From Pseudomonadota bacterium (GTDB lineage: Bacteria > Pseudomonadota > Alphaproteobacteria > Reyranellales > Reyranellaceae), in assembly GCA_023436825.1 (NCBI GenBank), contig JAEZHS010000422.1:1-10482 (forward strand): a stretch of DNA of 10,482 nt. The letters are read 5' to 3'. The position numbers were made by a program, and so were the translations under genes. Under the pieces are notes generated by a model. The model did no database searches, was not told the origin of the DNA, and saw only the letters and a program-made list of their open reading frames with translations. Position 1 is the stretch's first letter, and each line of letters opens with the position of its first letter. Below are positions 1 through 6,934 of the stretch, piece after piece.

Positions 1-16
1 ACCTCTGCGCTTCGAC

Positions 17-134
17 GACCTGGTGGCAGTAGCGAAGGGTGAACACCCGATCCCATTCCGAACTCGGCCGTGAAAACTTTCAGCGCCGATGGTACTGTGT
101 CTCAAGACACGGGAGAGTAGGTCGCTGGCAGGTC
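17..134 (+). rRNA. rrf: 5S ribosomal RNA
   Basis: 5S rRNA of the large ribosomal subunit, about 118 nt. The ends pair as the helix I stem: GACCTG at 17-22 with CAGGTC at 129-134. The core CCGATCCCATTCCGAACTCGG, the GCCGATGGTACT segment and the GGGAGAGTAGGTCGCTG segment are close to rhizobial and other alphaproteobacterial 5S RNAs. The first 16 bases are the 23S-5S spacer of an rRNA operon whose 16S and 23S genes lie upstream of the window. The ends are set by base pairing and could be off by one or two bases. Confidence 0.95.
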
Positions 135-195
135 TTCCAAGCGCACAGGCCCTCTTCCGACGACGATTTCAAATACTGAAAGCATGCAGGATTAC

Positions 196-465
<270 letters not shown>

Positions 466-550
466 GTACGCGTCCGGTGTAGGCCGCCTTTGTGGTGATC
501 GTCGCGCGTGAGAGAAGTGCGCCCGTTAATTGGCAAGTTAGTGGGCACGG

Positions 551-790
551 ATGGCGACGGTAACGGTTCTTTCAGGTCCAGAGCGACGTCGTCGTTGGTC
601 GTCATCGGAGAAGGCGAGCCTCGTCGAGGAGAGCCTGCAGCCTGGGGCGATGGTGACGGCGGTGGCGCGTCGGCACGATGTTCATCCGAACCTGCTGCAT
701 CATTGGCGCCGCCAAGCGAAGCAAGGGTTGGACAACGGACCGGGTTTGAAGCTGCTGCCGGTTGTCGTGTCGCCGACGGCGGGGAGCGGC
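551..790 (+). pseudogene. tnpA: IS66 family transposase accessory gene tnpA, 3'-truncated
   Basis: Starts MATVTVLSGPERRRRW and continues with a helix-turn-helix of the IS66 TnpA/IS3-OrfA type (SLVEESLQPGAMVTAVARRH, then DVHPNLLHHWRRQ, residues about 24-57), followed by LKLLPVVVS. TnpA is one of the small proteins IS66 needs for transposition in addition to the TnpC transposase. Resemblance stops near residue 75-80. The frame stays open to 1090, but that part is a shadow of the minus-strand genes. Full-length TnpA is usually around 120-150 residues, so the gene is cut at roughly 770-800. No tnpB or tnpC follows and no clear IS66 end is seen upstream, so this is a remnant of an older insertion, separate from the IS66 copy at the right edge of the window. 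Confidence 0.8.
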
Positions 791-869
791 TCGGCTGCAC
801 CTCTTCGATCAACCGGCGGGTGTTGGCAGCCTTGCCGAGCAAAGAGAAAAACTCGTCGCGTTCACTCAC
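790..869 (-). pseudogene. 5' stub of an unidentified minus-strand gene, cut by the IS66 remnant
   Basis: From a GTG at 867-869 the minus frame reads VSERDEFFSLLGKAANTRR and then LIEEVQPS before running into the tnpA fragment near 790-800. The stretch has normal charged/hydrophobic patterning and G/C-rich third positions. I do not recognise the family. The same frame is open back to a GTG at 980, only 13 bases past the stop of the RTX/DUF4214 gene, but the extra 37 residues use codons unlike the neighbourhood (ATA, CGA, AGG) and look less like protein, so the inner start is preferred. If real, this gene was co-oriented with the RTX/DUF4214 gene and lost its 3' part when IS66 DNA was joined here. 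Confidence 0.3.
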
Positions 870-992
870 CTTGCCTGCCCCCGAGCGGATTGTTGCAGAG
901 ACTGTCCTCCAGGCATCAGGCGACGGCAATCGGGAGTCCGCCAGAGCGATTTTTGCTATTGCTGCTCGCCACGCCCGCACCGCCGGGACCGT

Positions 993-3755
993 CTATGGCA
1001 CGACGCCCACGAGCTGGACGACGAGCTCGCTGCTCTCGGCTCTCGCCGCGATCGACGCGTAGATGTCGGTTTGCTGGTTGGCGGCAATGACGCTCGCGGC
1101 GGATGCATTGACGCCACCTTCGACGGTCCTTGCCCACTCGGCGTTGGTCAGGCCCTGGGTGATCGCGAAGTGCGAGCCGACCGCTTCCTTGTTGGCGACG
1201 TACTGGGCATCGGCGGTGCCGCCGGTCGACGAGCGGGCCCCGGCGATCAGCGCCGTGATGAAGTCGGGCCGCGCAACATGACCTGTCTGGATCTCGTTGA
1301 TCCAGTAGGCGCCACCGGCCGGATCGGGCGCGCGGCCGAGTGCGCTGATGTAGGCTGCCGTCACAAAGGTTGTGGCCGACGCCGCGGGATTGTAGATCGC
1401 GGTGGCTTCCGGCGAGGCAAAGAAAGCCTTGGAAATGGCTGTCAGGCTCTTTCCGTCGGCAAGCTGGCTCGCCCAGTAATCCAGGCCGACGGCGTCGGGC
1501 GCGCGGCCAAGGCCCGCCGTGTAAAGGTCGACGACCTTCAGCATCTGGCTGGCCGGCAGGTTTGCTGCCTTGGTGAACCAGTCCACCGGCAGGGACTGGT
1601 CGGCGAACTTCAGAAACTCGATGCTCGTCAGCCGGTCAGTGCCATCGGCACCGACCTTGTCCTGCACGGTGATCGTCGGATCTCCGGCGGTGACCTTGAT
1701 CAGGAAGCTTTTGGACGGTTGCCAGGAAACCGCGGTATCGATTCCGCCGCCGCCCAGGATGATGTCGTCGCCGATGCCGCCATTCAAAATGTTGTCGTCG
1801 GCATTGCCGGTCACCACGTCGTTGCCCGACGTGCCGAAAATGGTGTTGGGCGCGCTGAAGGTGGCGATGTCGTAGGTCATGGAGCCGCCCGGCGCGAAGT
1901 TCAGGGCGTAGTTCGAGTTGGTGGCTTCGAGGATGCTGACGCCGTGATCGACCACGAAGTTGGCCGGGTTGGGGTTGCTGCCGAGCGTCATGTCGAGGAA
2001 GTTGTGGGTCGTTGGGTCGGACTTGGCGTAGATGTTGTAGACCGTCTGATGGCCGGCCGCGCCGAACACGAGCTGGTACCAGGCGGTGCTGCCATCGGCC
2101 GTGACCGGCACGTTGATGATGTCGAAGAAGCCCGCGGTGCCGGCTTGGTTGGTCGGCGTCAGCGTCCAGCCGCTCGCGCCGTGGCTGAGCTGCATGTAGT
2201 TCCAGATGCCGGGAAAGCCCGCGGCGTTGCCGGGAATGCGTAGGCTGACGAAGCCGTCGGCGCCGGCCGTCGGATCCGACGGCGCGTAGAACTTGAAGAA
2301 GGCCGGCGTCTGGGCGTCAGGCGCGAAGTTCAGGCTGCCGAGGGCAAAGTTGAAGGCAAACTGGATCTGGTTCGCGGTCGGCGCCTGGGTGAGCGCGGAC
2401 GCATAGGTCGTGCCCGATGGCGGCACGTAAGGAACCGGCGTCGCCACGTATCCCGAGCCCTGCGGGAGCACTTCGCTGTTGGCGTAGAGGGAGATATTGA
2501 TCGTCGCCACGTTCGCGTTAACGCCGGGGTCCCACAAGGTGATCTGCGGGTTGACGCCGCCCTCGGACACCAGGTCGGTGTAGGAGTAGCCGTAGGCGTT
2601 GCTGTTCTTCTGGATATATTGCGCCCACGGATCGTAGAAGCGGTTGTTGCCGCCCGCCGTACCCGGTCCGCTGCCGAGCGCGTTGGTGTACTGGATTGCG
2701 CTGGAGTTGAGTGTCGCGTCGTAGGCGTAGTTGAAGTTCCAGTTCCAGGTGTGGTTGAGATCGAGCTTCGTCGGGTCCTTGGGATTGGGCGAGGTCCCGG
2801 AGCCGCCCCAGTAGCCGGCGTCGAAGCCGGCGATGAAGTACTTGGCGACGGCGCCGTCGGCGTCGTTGGGCGTGAAGCTCTGCTGGTACTGGACCGGACC
2901 ATCCTTGCCGCCGACATGGACCTCGAGCGGCCCGGGCTGAACGTAGATGTTCTGCATCAACTGGCTGGCCGGGATGCGGATCCAGTCGGTGTTGGTTGCC
3001 CCGTTCATGGTGTTGGGCACCAGCCAGAAATAGTCGGTGCCGTACTGGTCGGAGGCAACGTACTGCACGCCGTACTGGCTCAGCATCGGGGCCGATTGCA
3101 CAGGGCTGCCGGTGAACGGCACCACCAGCTGGACGTCGTTCAGCGTCGCGGTGCTGGCCTTGAAGGCGTTGACGTAGGCGGTCCAGTCGGACGATGGCCA
3201 GGGGCTGGCATTGTTCGCCGTGGCCGGTCCGATCGACAGCCGATCGGCGCTGGCGAACGAATTCGGGCTGAAGGTCTGGGCATTGCCGAGGGCGGTGTAG
3301 ATCACGTCGCCGCTGAGGCCAGGAGCATAGCCGCGGGTCTGCGACGTGCCGTTCTGGAACATGACCTGGAAGGTCGCGGGCATGCCGAAGGTATTGAGGG
3401 ACGAGATGTCACCCTGGTCGTAGGCCGAGCTCGACAGCGTCGCCTCGAAGAGCTGGTACGAGTAGTTGCTTGCCCGGGCGTTCGTCGGGTTGATGTCGCC
3501 GATGGCGTGGATGCCGTTGGGCAGCGTTCCGTTGCCGCCCTGCTGGATGACGACATAGACCGCACCGCTCGGAAAGGACGTCGGCAGGGCAATCGACGAG
3601 GCGGCGCTGACGCCATTGTTGATGAGCGTGGACGAACCGACCAGGTTGCCCGACGAAAATGCGAAGGCGTAGGCGTAGATGTTGTTGCCGCTGCCGCCCG
3701 CGGTCAGGTTCTGCAGCAGCGTGGGACTGAGCGCAAAGTTCATCGTCGTGGTCAT
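993..3755 (-). CDS. RTX-type exported protein with GH64-like N-terminal region and C-terminal DUF4214 repeats
   Basis: A 920-residue protein with three recognisable regions. Residues about 1-450 are rich in Gly, Ser, Asn and aromatics, with segments resembling GH64/thaumatin-like beta-1,3-glucanases (NTFGMPATF near 121-129; FYDPWAQYIQKNSNAYGYSY near 373-392). Residues about 640-672 hold glycine/aspartate RTX nonapeptides (GTSGNDVVTG, NILNGGIGDD), followed by the usual DRLTSIEFLKFADQ segment near 707-720. Residues about 740-840 hold two DUF4214 repeats, each with a YxxxLGRAPD core (745-754 and 802-811). There is no N-terminal signal peptide. RTX repeats plus a hydrophobic C-terminus (LVVQLVGVVP) point to type I secretion and calcium-dependent folding outside the cell, but no ABC transporter or membrane-fusion gene is present here. 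The start is supported by AGGAG at 3761-3765, 5 bases before the ATG. A glucan-acting role is inference; the catalytic residues were not verified. Confidence 0.88.
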   Translation of the reverse strand: MTTTMNFALSPTLLQNLTAGGSGNNIYAYAFAFSSGNLVGSSTLINNGVSAASSIALPTSFPSGAVYVVIQQGGNGTLPNGIHAIGDINPTNARASNYSYQLFEATLSSSAYDQGDISSLNTFGMPATFQVMFQNGTSQTRGYAPGLSGDVIYTALGNAQTFSPNSFASADRLSIGPATANNASPWPSSDWTAYVNAFKASTATLNDVQLVVPFTGSPVQSAPMLSQYGVQYVASDQYGTDYFWLVPNTMNGATNTDWIRIPASQLMQNIYVQPGPLEVHVGGKDGPVQYQQSFTPNDADGAVAKYFIAGFDAGYWGGSGTSPNPKDPTKLDLNHTWNWNFNYAYDATLNSSAIQYTNALGSGPGTAGGNNRFYDPWAQYIQKNSNAYGYSYTDLVSEGGVNPQITLWDPGVNANVATINISLYANSEVLPQGSGYVATPVPYVPPSGTTYASALTQAPTANQIQFAFNFALGSLNFAPDAQTPAFFKFYAPSDPTAGADGFVSLRIPGNAAGFPGIWNYMQLSHGASGWTLTPTNQAGTAGFFDIINVPVTADGSTAWYQLVFGAAGHQTVYNIYAKSDPTTHNFLDMTLGSNPNPANFVVDHGVSILEATNSNYALNFAPGGSMTYDIATFSAPNTIFGTSGNDVVTGNADDNILNGGIGDDIILGGGGIDTAVSWQPSKSFLIKVTAGDPTITVQDKVGADGTDRLTSIEFLKFADQSLPVDWFTKAANLPASQMLKVVDLYTAGLGRAPDAVGLDYWASQLADGKSLTAISKAFFASPEATAIYNPAASATTFVTAAYISALGRAPDPAGGAYWINEIQTGHVARPDFITALIAGARSSTGGTADAQYVANKEAVGSHFAITQGLTNAEWARTVEGGVNASAASVIAANQQTDIYASIAARAESSELVVQLVGVVP

Positions 3756-4082
3756 CGCATCTCCTGCTGCAGGTATCGGCAGCCTAGAATGGCTGCGCGG
3801 ACCCTGTCATCAGCAGGCGCGTTGCCATTGCCGCAAATGCCTTTCTCCCTGGCACAGCGCGCCAGCGCGTTCCATCATATAACTTCGGTGTCAAATGTAA
3901 CGTAAGCGCTGTTTTGGGGCCACGTTGCAGTGAGCTGACGAGCTGAGCGAGTGTCCAAAGGCAAGGTCGAGGGAGTTGGAATAGTCGGACACTGGTTTGG
4001 GCAAGCCCTCGATGGGCAACCCCGGTAGCTGCATGCGGACAGTCCGACGATCGGCGCTGAGCTGCCACATCTGGGCCTGGTC

Positions 4083-4098
4083 ATGCTCGATCGAGCAT
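4083..4098. repeat. Perfect 16-bp palindrome
   Basis: ATGCTCGATCGAGCAT reads the same on both strands, with the centre between 4090 and 4091. It has no loop, so it suits a dimeric protein-binding site better than an RNA hairpin. It lies about 330 bases upstream of the RTX/DUF4214 start and about 300 bases upstream of the gene at 4400, which is far for a classical operator. The function is unknown. Confidence 0.5.
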
Positions 4099-4192
4099 CA
4101 TCTCGCTGCGCTTCATCGCCGTTCCTTCGTTGCTGGGCAGGCTCCACTTCGTGGCGAGCGAATGGATGCCGGCTGACATCGGGGAGGACGCC

Positions 4193-4285
4193 ATGAGCGA
4201 CAATCAATCGATAACGACGTGGTGGAGCAGAAAGATGGGGCGCCTGCGAGCGCATCAAAATGAAAGCCACCAACATCATCTTTGA
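4193..4285 (+). CDS. Possible small protein of 30 residues
   Basis: The ATG at 4193 is preceded by GGGGAGG at 4181-4187, five bases upstream, one of the strongest ribosome binding sites in the window. The frame reads MSDNQSITTWWSRKMGRLRA followed by a short His/Gln-rich tail ending HQHHL, with TGA at 4283-4285. A WW pair followed by basic residues could make a small membrane-associated or nucleic-acid-binding peptide, but I recognise no family. It may be the start of a gene truncated by deletion, since no other coding frame continues from it. The case rests mainly on the ribosome binding site. Confidence 0.3.
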   Translation: MSDNQSITTWWSRKMGRLRAHQNESHQHHL

Positions 4286-4399
4286 ACCGGTCTTTTGTCG
4301 GGTTCAGGAGCTGACTTGGTCAGTAGGATCTGGCAATTCACGAAAAAGGGCTGCGGCACATAAACTTGCCAATGCCTCGGCCCTGGCGATGCTCACGGG

Positions 4400-4858
4400 A
4401 TGCGCTTCCTCGCTCGTCTGGTGATTGTCTCAGCGTCCTACATGGTCGCAGTGCTGGCCTCCCTGGCGGCCCTGGTCATGCTGTTCGGGCTGGCCTCTCT
4501 GCTGCCTGAAGCGCCCGGCTATTGGAAGCTATCCGCTGTCGTTCCAGCGGTCGTCGCGGCAGCGCCCGTCGTCGGCGCTTTCCTCATTGTGCTCGCTGTC
4601 GTGCTGTGTGTTGTGCCCATGCTGCTGCTTCTAGGACTGGCGGAAGCGCTGAGCCTGAGGTCGGCCTATGTCTACGTTGTCTCGGGCGCAGTGCTGAGTG
4701 CGGTCGTATATCTGCGACTTTCACCTCACACCATTGGTGGCCTCGACGAAACGGGAGCCTTGGAGGCCGCCATCTTCGCGCTCTCTGGCGCCTGCGCTGG
4801 TTTGATTTATTGGGCTATTGCTGGACGCAGAGCAGGAAGCTGGCGGCGGCCTGAGTGA
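4400..4858 (+). CDS. Hypothetical multi-pass inner-membrane protein
   Basis: A 152-residue, very hydrophobic protein. Likely membrane segments are at about 8-34, 46-82 (long enough for two helices around a Pro), 88-106 and 118-140. The C-terminus is basic (AGRRAGSWRR), which suggests a cytoplasmic end. No catalytic or binding motif is seen and I cannot name a family; small proteins of this kind are common and uncharacterised in rhizobia and relatives. The ATG at 4400 lacks a clear ribosome binding site. Its TGA (4856-4858) overlaps the GTG of the next ORF (4855-4857), an arrangement typical of translational coupling, although the downstream gene looks truncated, so the overlap may be accidental. 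Confidence 0.6.
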   Translation: MRFLARLVIVSASYMVAVLASLAALVMLFGLASLLPEAPGYWKLSAVVPAVVAAAPVVGAFLIVLAVVLCVVPMLLLLGLAEALSLRSAYVYVVSGAVLSAVVYLRLSPHTIGGLDETGALEAAIFALSGACAGLIYWAIAGRRAGSWRRPE

Positions 4859-5076
4859 GCGCGCCGTCGCAGTCATCAGACTGTGAAGATCCCAGCTTGA
4901 CGAAGGTTGAGACGGCAGCCGACATCGTCAGGGCGTTGGGCGCGATTGCTGATTCCGTTGCCGTTGGTGACTTGTCCCCTGAGGAAGGCGAGGCCGTTGC
5001 CGCCGTCCTTGATGCCAAGCGCAAGGCGATTGAGACCACCGACGTACTGGCCCGCATTGAGGAGCGCAGACGATGA
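4855..5076 (+). CDS. Short protein resembling the C-terminal part of DUF5681-type accessory proteins; probably 5'-truncated
   Basis: The frame is 73 codons. From residue about 14 it reads SLTKVETAADIVRALGAIAD and then VAVGDLSPEEGEAVAAVLDA, KRKAIETTDVLARIEE. This acidic helical pattern (GDL-P-EG-AVA followed by AIE-xD) matches my memory of the C-terminal segments of DUF5681-type proteins found in phage-like and accessory regions of alphaproteobacteria. The N-terminal half of such proteins, with its KPGQSGNPKGRP-like motif, is missing. The first dozen residues from the GTG look non-native, so the start may be an artefact of a deletion joining this fragment to the membrane-protein gene. Its TGA overlaps the ATG of the next ORF (ATGA at 5073-5076), the arrangement expected in the ancestral operon. 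Confidence 0.5.
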   Translation: MSAPSQSSDCEDPSLTKVETAADIVRALGAIADSVAVGDLSPEEGEAVAAVLDAKRKAIETTDVLARIEERRR

Positions 5077-5529
5077 CACTTGGAAGCATTAATCAACGAC
5101 TGGCCCGGCTGGACGGCGGACGCAAACGGGGCACCCTGACCGTGCGCGATGTCAAGACGCTGACCGATGATCAGTTGGACGATCTGGTAGCCCAACAGCT
5201 CGACGCACGGGGCATCATCGACTACGCCGCATATTGGGCAATGCCAAGAAATGAGCGGTTGGACTGGCTAGAGGCTCACCAAGCGGATCTGGAACGCCAT
5301 CCCGCAGGCCGAGCGAGACCACGAGGCTCCGCGGGCGGCATGGACCGCGGCTGGCCATGCGGGCGAACCACCCGGCGAGCAACTACCGCGACTTGAATCC
5401 GATACGTCGCGCGCCTGTCGGCGTCTTTGGCGCCAGATGGCCGAAGGCACGGCACGGGTGATTCATGGCACCGCCCCGGAGGGCTCGCCCTTTGCCAGCC
5501 TGCAGGCCATCTACGCCCATGACGGATGA
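5073..5529 (+). pseudogene. Hypothetical accessory protein, apparently frameshifted
   Basis: ATG at 5073, overlapping the previous stop. The first frame reads MTLGSINQRLARLDGGRKRG, then a charged helical region to WLEAHQADLERHP (about residue 77), after which codon quality drops and a TGA closes it at 5396. The +1-shifted frame (codons beginning at 5272, 5275 and so on) is open from 5272 to a TGA at 5527-5529, with good third-position GC and protein-like content (IPQAERDHEAPRAAW, then CRRLWRQMAEGTARVI and SPFASLQAIYAHDG). The simplest reading is one protein of about 150 residues broken by a frameshift near 5290-5300. The family is unknown. The alternative is two separate ORFs, or a sequencing error. 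The shifted frame in turn overlaps the next ATG at 5519. Confidence 0.5.
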
Positions 5530-5602
5530 TTTGCTCTTGGCAGCGATCAACGCGTATCCGCTCTATGCCGGTTGGCCCGAGTACGACAGTAGGGCGGGTT
5601 AG
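5519..5602 (+). CDS. Very short ORF, possible 5' stub of a further cassette gene
   Basis: ATG at 5519 overlaps the stop of the upstream shifted frame (ATGACGGATGA), the same tight stop/start overlap as the two upstream junctions. It reads MTDDLLLAAINAYPLYAGW then PEYDSRAG and stops at 5600-5602. The coupling position and the sequence quality of the first 24 residues suggest the beginning of a real gene that has lost the rest. No family is recognised. Confidence 0.35.
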   Translation: MTDDLLLAAINAYPLYAGWPEYDSRAG

Positions 5603-5934
5603 ATTGCAACCCGCACTGGGATCAAGCGCATCGCGGTTCGCCCACTCGCAAAATGGCTATCGTGCAAGGTGCGGAAGGCGAAAAGGGTTGGTCGAAAGAT
5701 CAACCGATCGGACACTCGCGGCGGGATCTCGCTGCTCACCGGTGGCTGCCGAGACCCGCCCGCGGGCCCCTAACCTGATCAGGGTTGGTAATTGTCGCAA
5801 TCTGCTTTCGCCGATCTCCCGAAACTGCGGCGCTACAAATAGGATTGGCTGCGGTGCGCAGGCCTCCGCCGGGCGCCGCGCGGGGAGCGCAGGTAGGCGC
5901 GGCCCGCGGAAGCTGGAGTCTTTGGTAAGGTGTG
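5603..5934. other. Intergenic region of about 330 bp, possibly degraded coding DNA
   Basis: Long open frames exist on both strands but none has a ribosome binding site, protein-like composition or consistent third-position GC; they are GC-rich chance frames. The region ends just upstream of the small gene at 5935 and must carry its promoter if that gene is expressed alone, but no convincing -35/-10 pair is seen. An imperfect 20-bp dyad at 5769-5788 is the only structure noted. Confidence 0.5.
5769..5788. repeat. Imperfect 20-bp dyad centred on TGATCA
   Basis: CCTAACCTGATCAGGGTTGG has 8 of 10 symmetric positions around the TGATCA centre. It lies about 150 bases upstream of the small gene at 5935, so it could be an operator for that gene. 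It may equally be chance in GC-rich DNA. Confidence 0.25.
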
Positions 5935-6276
5935 ATGTCGGGCAAGACAAAGTGGAGCCGCGAGCGCGACAGGCGGCGGGCTGAGCAGCAAGGAACCGCT
6001 TCGGCTTATCGGGGCGGCCCTTCGACCAGACCGAGAACCCAGGGTGACCCCGCACCGGAGCACGCTCAGCGGATGAAGCCGGATGCACTTTGGACGTTCA
6101 TGCGCGAGATGGCGCGCTGCGAGATCGAGGGCTTGCCGATGCCTCTCGTTCCTCGGGAAGTGCTCGAAAGGATCGGCGTCACGTCGCAGAGCGTCGCTCT
6201 AGGGTGGGTTCGTCGCAACAGCGCCTACGCGGCAATCAGGCAGCGGCTAACGGAACAGGGACGGCAGGCTTCCTGA
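5935..6276 (+). CDS. Hypothetical basic protein, 113 residues
   Basis: The N-terminal 45 residues are highly charged and probably disordered (SGKTKWSRERDRRRAEQQG). The rest, from about residue 47, looks folded and helical: KPDALWTFMREMARCEIEGL, then PMPLVPREVLERIGVTSQSV and WVRRNSAYAAIRQRL. No known motif is recognised. The excess of Arg/Lys could mean DNA or RNA binding, but that is inference. GTG (5932) and ATG (5935) are adjacent; the ATG is preferred, with AAGG at 5927-5930 four bases before it. Third-position GC is high through the gene, which supports real coding. It is followed after 36 bases by another small gene on the same strand. Confidence 0.6.
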   Translation: MSGKTKWSRERDRRRAEQQGTASAYRGGPSTRPRTQGDPAPEHAQRMKPDALWTFMREMARCEIEGLPMPLVPREVLERIGVTSQSVALGWVRRNSAYAAIRQRLTEQGRQAS

Positions 6277-6312
6277 GCGGTCAGGTGTCCAATCGAAGCC
6301 AGAGAGGATCAG

Positions 6313-6540
6313 ATGGTCAGGTATGCGGTGAGGTTCACCAAAGGCCGGCCCGTCGTTATCGACGTGCACGGCAATCCAGTGCACGGCGCCGTCGTTCGGC
6401 ACCTGAACTTCCCAGCCGGCCCGGTCGAGGTAGTCATGGGACGGAAATGGGGCCCAGAGCATCGGCCGTTGACGGCCGACATCGAGATCGAAGGCTCGAC
6501 GCATCGAGCGATACCGGTTCGCAATTCAAGCCGGACGTAG
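6313..6540 (+). CDS. Hypothetical small protein, 75 residues
   Basis: The ATG at 6313 has a purine-rich ribosome binding site, AGAGAGGA at 6301-6308. It reads MVRYAVRFTKGRPVVIDVHG and continues with alternating hydrophobic/polar residues (NFPAGPVEVVMGRKWGPE, ADIEIEGSTHRAIPV), which suggests a small beta-rich domain. No family is recognised. Codon third positions are strongly G/C in the first 60 codons. It lies 36 bases downstream of the gene ending at 6276 and is probably co-transcribed with it. The last few residues (RNSSRT) look less typical, so the 3' end may have been altered. Confidence 0.5.
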   Translation: MVRYAVRFTKGRPVVIDVHGNPVHGAVVRHLNFPAGPVEVVMGRKWGPEHRPLTADIEIEGSTHRAIPVRNSSRT

Positions 6541-6934
6541 CCCTCCACCTCGTTTCGCCGTGGGGCAGAGCGCGTCCAGGGGGCCAACCCAGCGCCGGGA
6601 TACAGAAGGTGCTCCCCGTCCTTTCGTCGAGGCGATCGAATACGGCCTGACCATCACGGCACGCGACGTCTTCCGGACAGACATTGGGTGACTATAAGCC
6701 CGCTGTCAGCTCGCACCGCACTGATAACAATGAAAGAACAGGGAGCGGGTCGACGCGATCCGTTGGGGCTGCACTCTGCGTCACTGTAAAGGTTTGCAGT
6801 CAGCCCAGGAGCCGCGAGACCGGCAAGGGGGCTCCACTCGATATCACCGCGACCAGAAGGCGGCGCCCGATCTGTTGGCGGGGGCGCAGATGAGCGGCTG
6901 GGTTCGTTAAGCCCCTTCGAGTATTTGGGTCGGA
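6541..6934. other. Intergenic region of about 395 bp between convergent genes
   Basis: No gene is supported. A frame ending at 6688 contains the protein-like stretch FVEAIEYGLTITARDVF without a start, and may be a fossil. An inverted repeat, GCGCCC (6863-6868) with GGGCGC (6882-6887), has a 13-nt loop and no T-run on either strand, so I do not call it a terminator. Convergent genes end on both sides (6540 on + and 6935 on -), and at least one terminator would be expected here but none is obvious. Confidence 0.5.

Larger units (their letters stand above)
3756..4399. other. Intergenic region of about 640 bp
   Basis: This lies between the divergent RTX/DUF4214 gene (-) and the membrane-protein gene (+), so it should hold promoters for both. 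The only open frames are weak ones without ribosome binding sites, apart from a 30-codon ORF at 4193-4285. A perfect 16-bp palindrome is at 4083-4098. A 7-bp inverted repeat, TCGAGGG (3967-3973) with CCCTCGA (4006-4012), is separated by 32 bases. I cannot assign -35/-10 boxes with confidence. The stretch 3880-4340 has lower and more even GC than the flanking genes and may be remnant DNA. Confidence 0.6.

Noticed and set aside
762..2243. Long plus-strand open frame of 493 codons
   Set aside because: It is antisense to the RTX/DUF4214 gene, with composition rich in Arg, Gly, Val and Asp as expected from a high-GC shadow frame, and it has no ribosome binding site.
2619..3905. Plus-strand open frame of 428 codons
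   Set aside because: It is a shadow of the RTX/DUF4214 gene, with no domain resemblance and low-complexity Val/Gly/Arg content.
3875..4279. Minus-strand open frame of 134 codons in the intergenic region
   Set aside because: It is rich in Arg, Ser, Pro and Cys without hydrophobic core patterning, has no ribosome binding site, and matches no family.
6863..6887. Inverted repeat as a terminator for the DUF4115 gene
   Set aside because: The stem is only 6 bp with a 13-nt loop, and no T-run follows on either strand.
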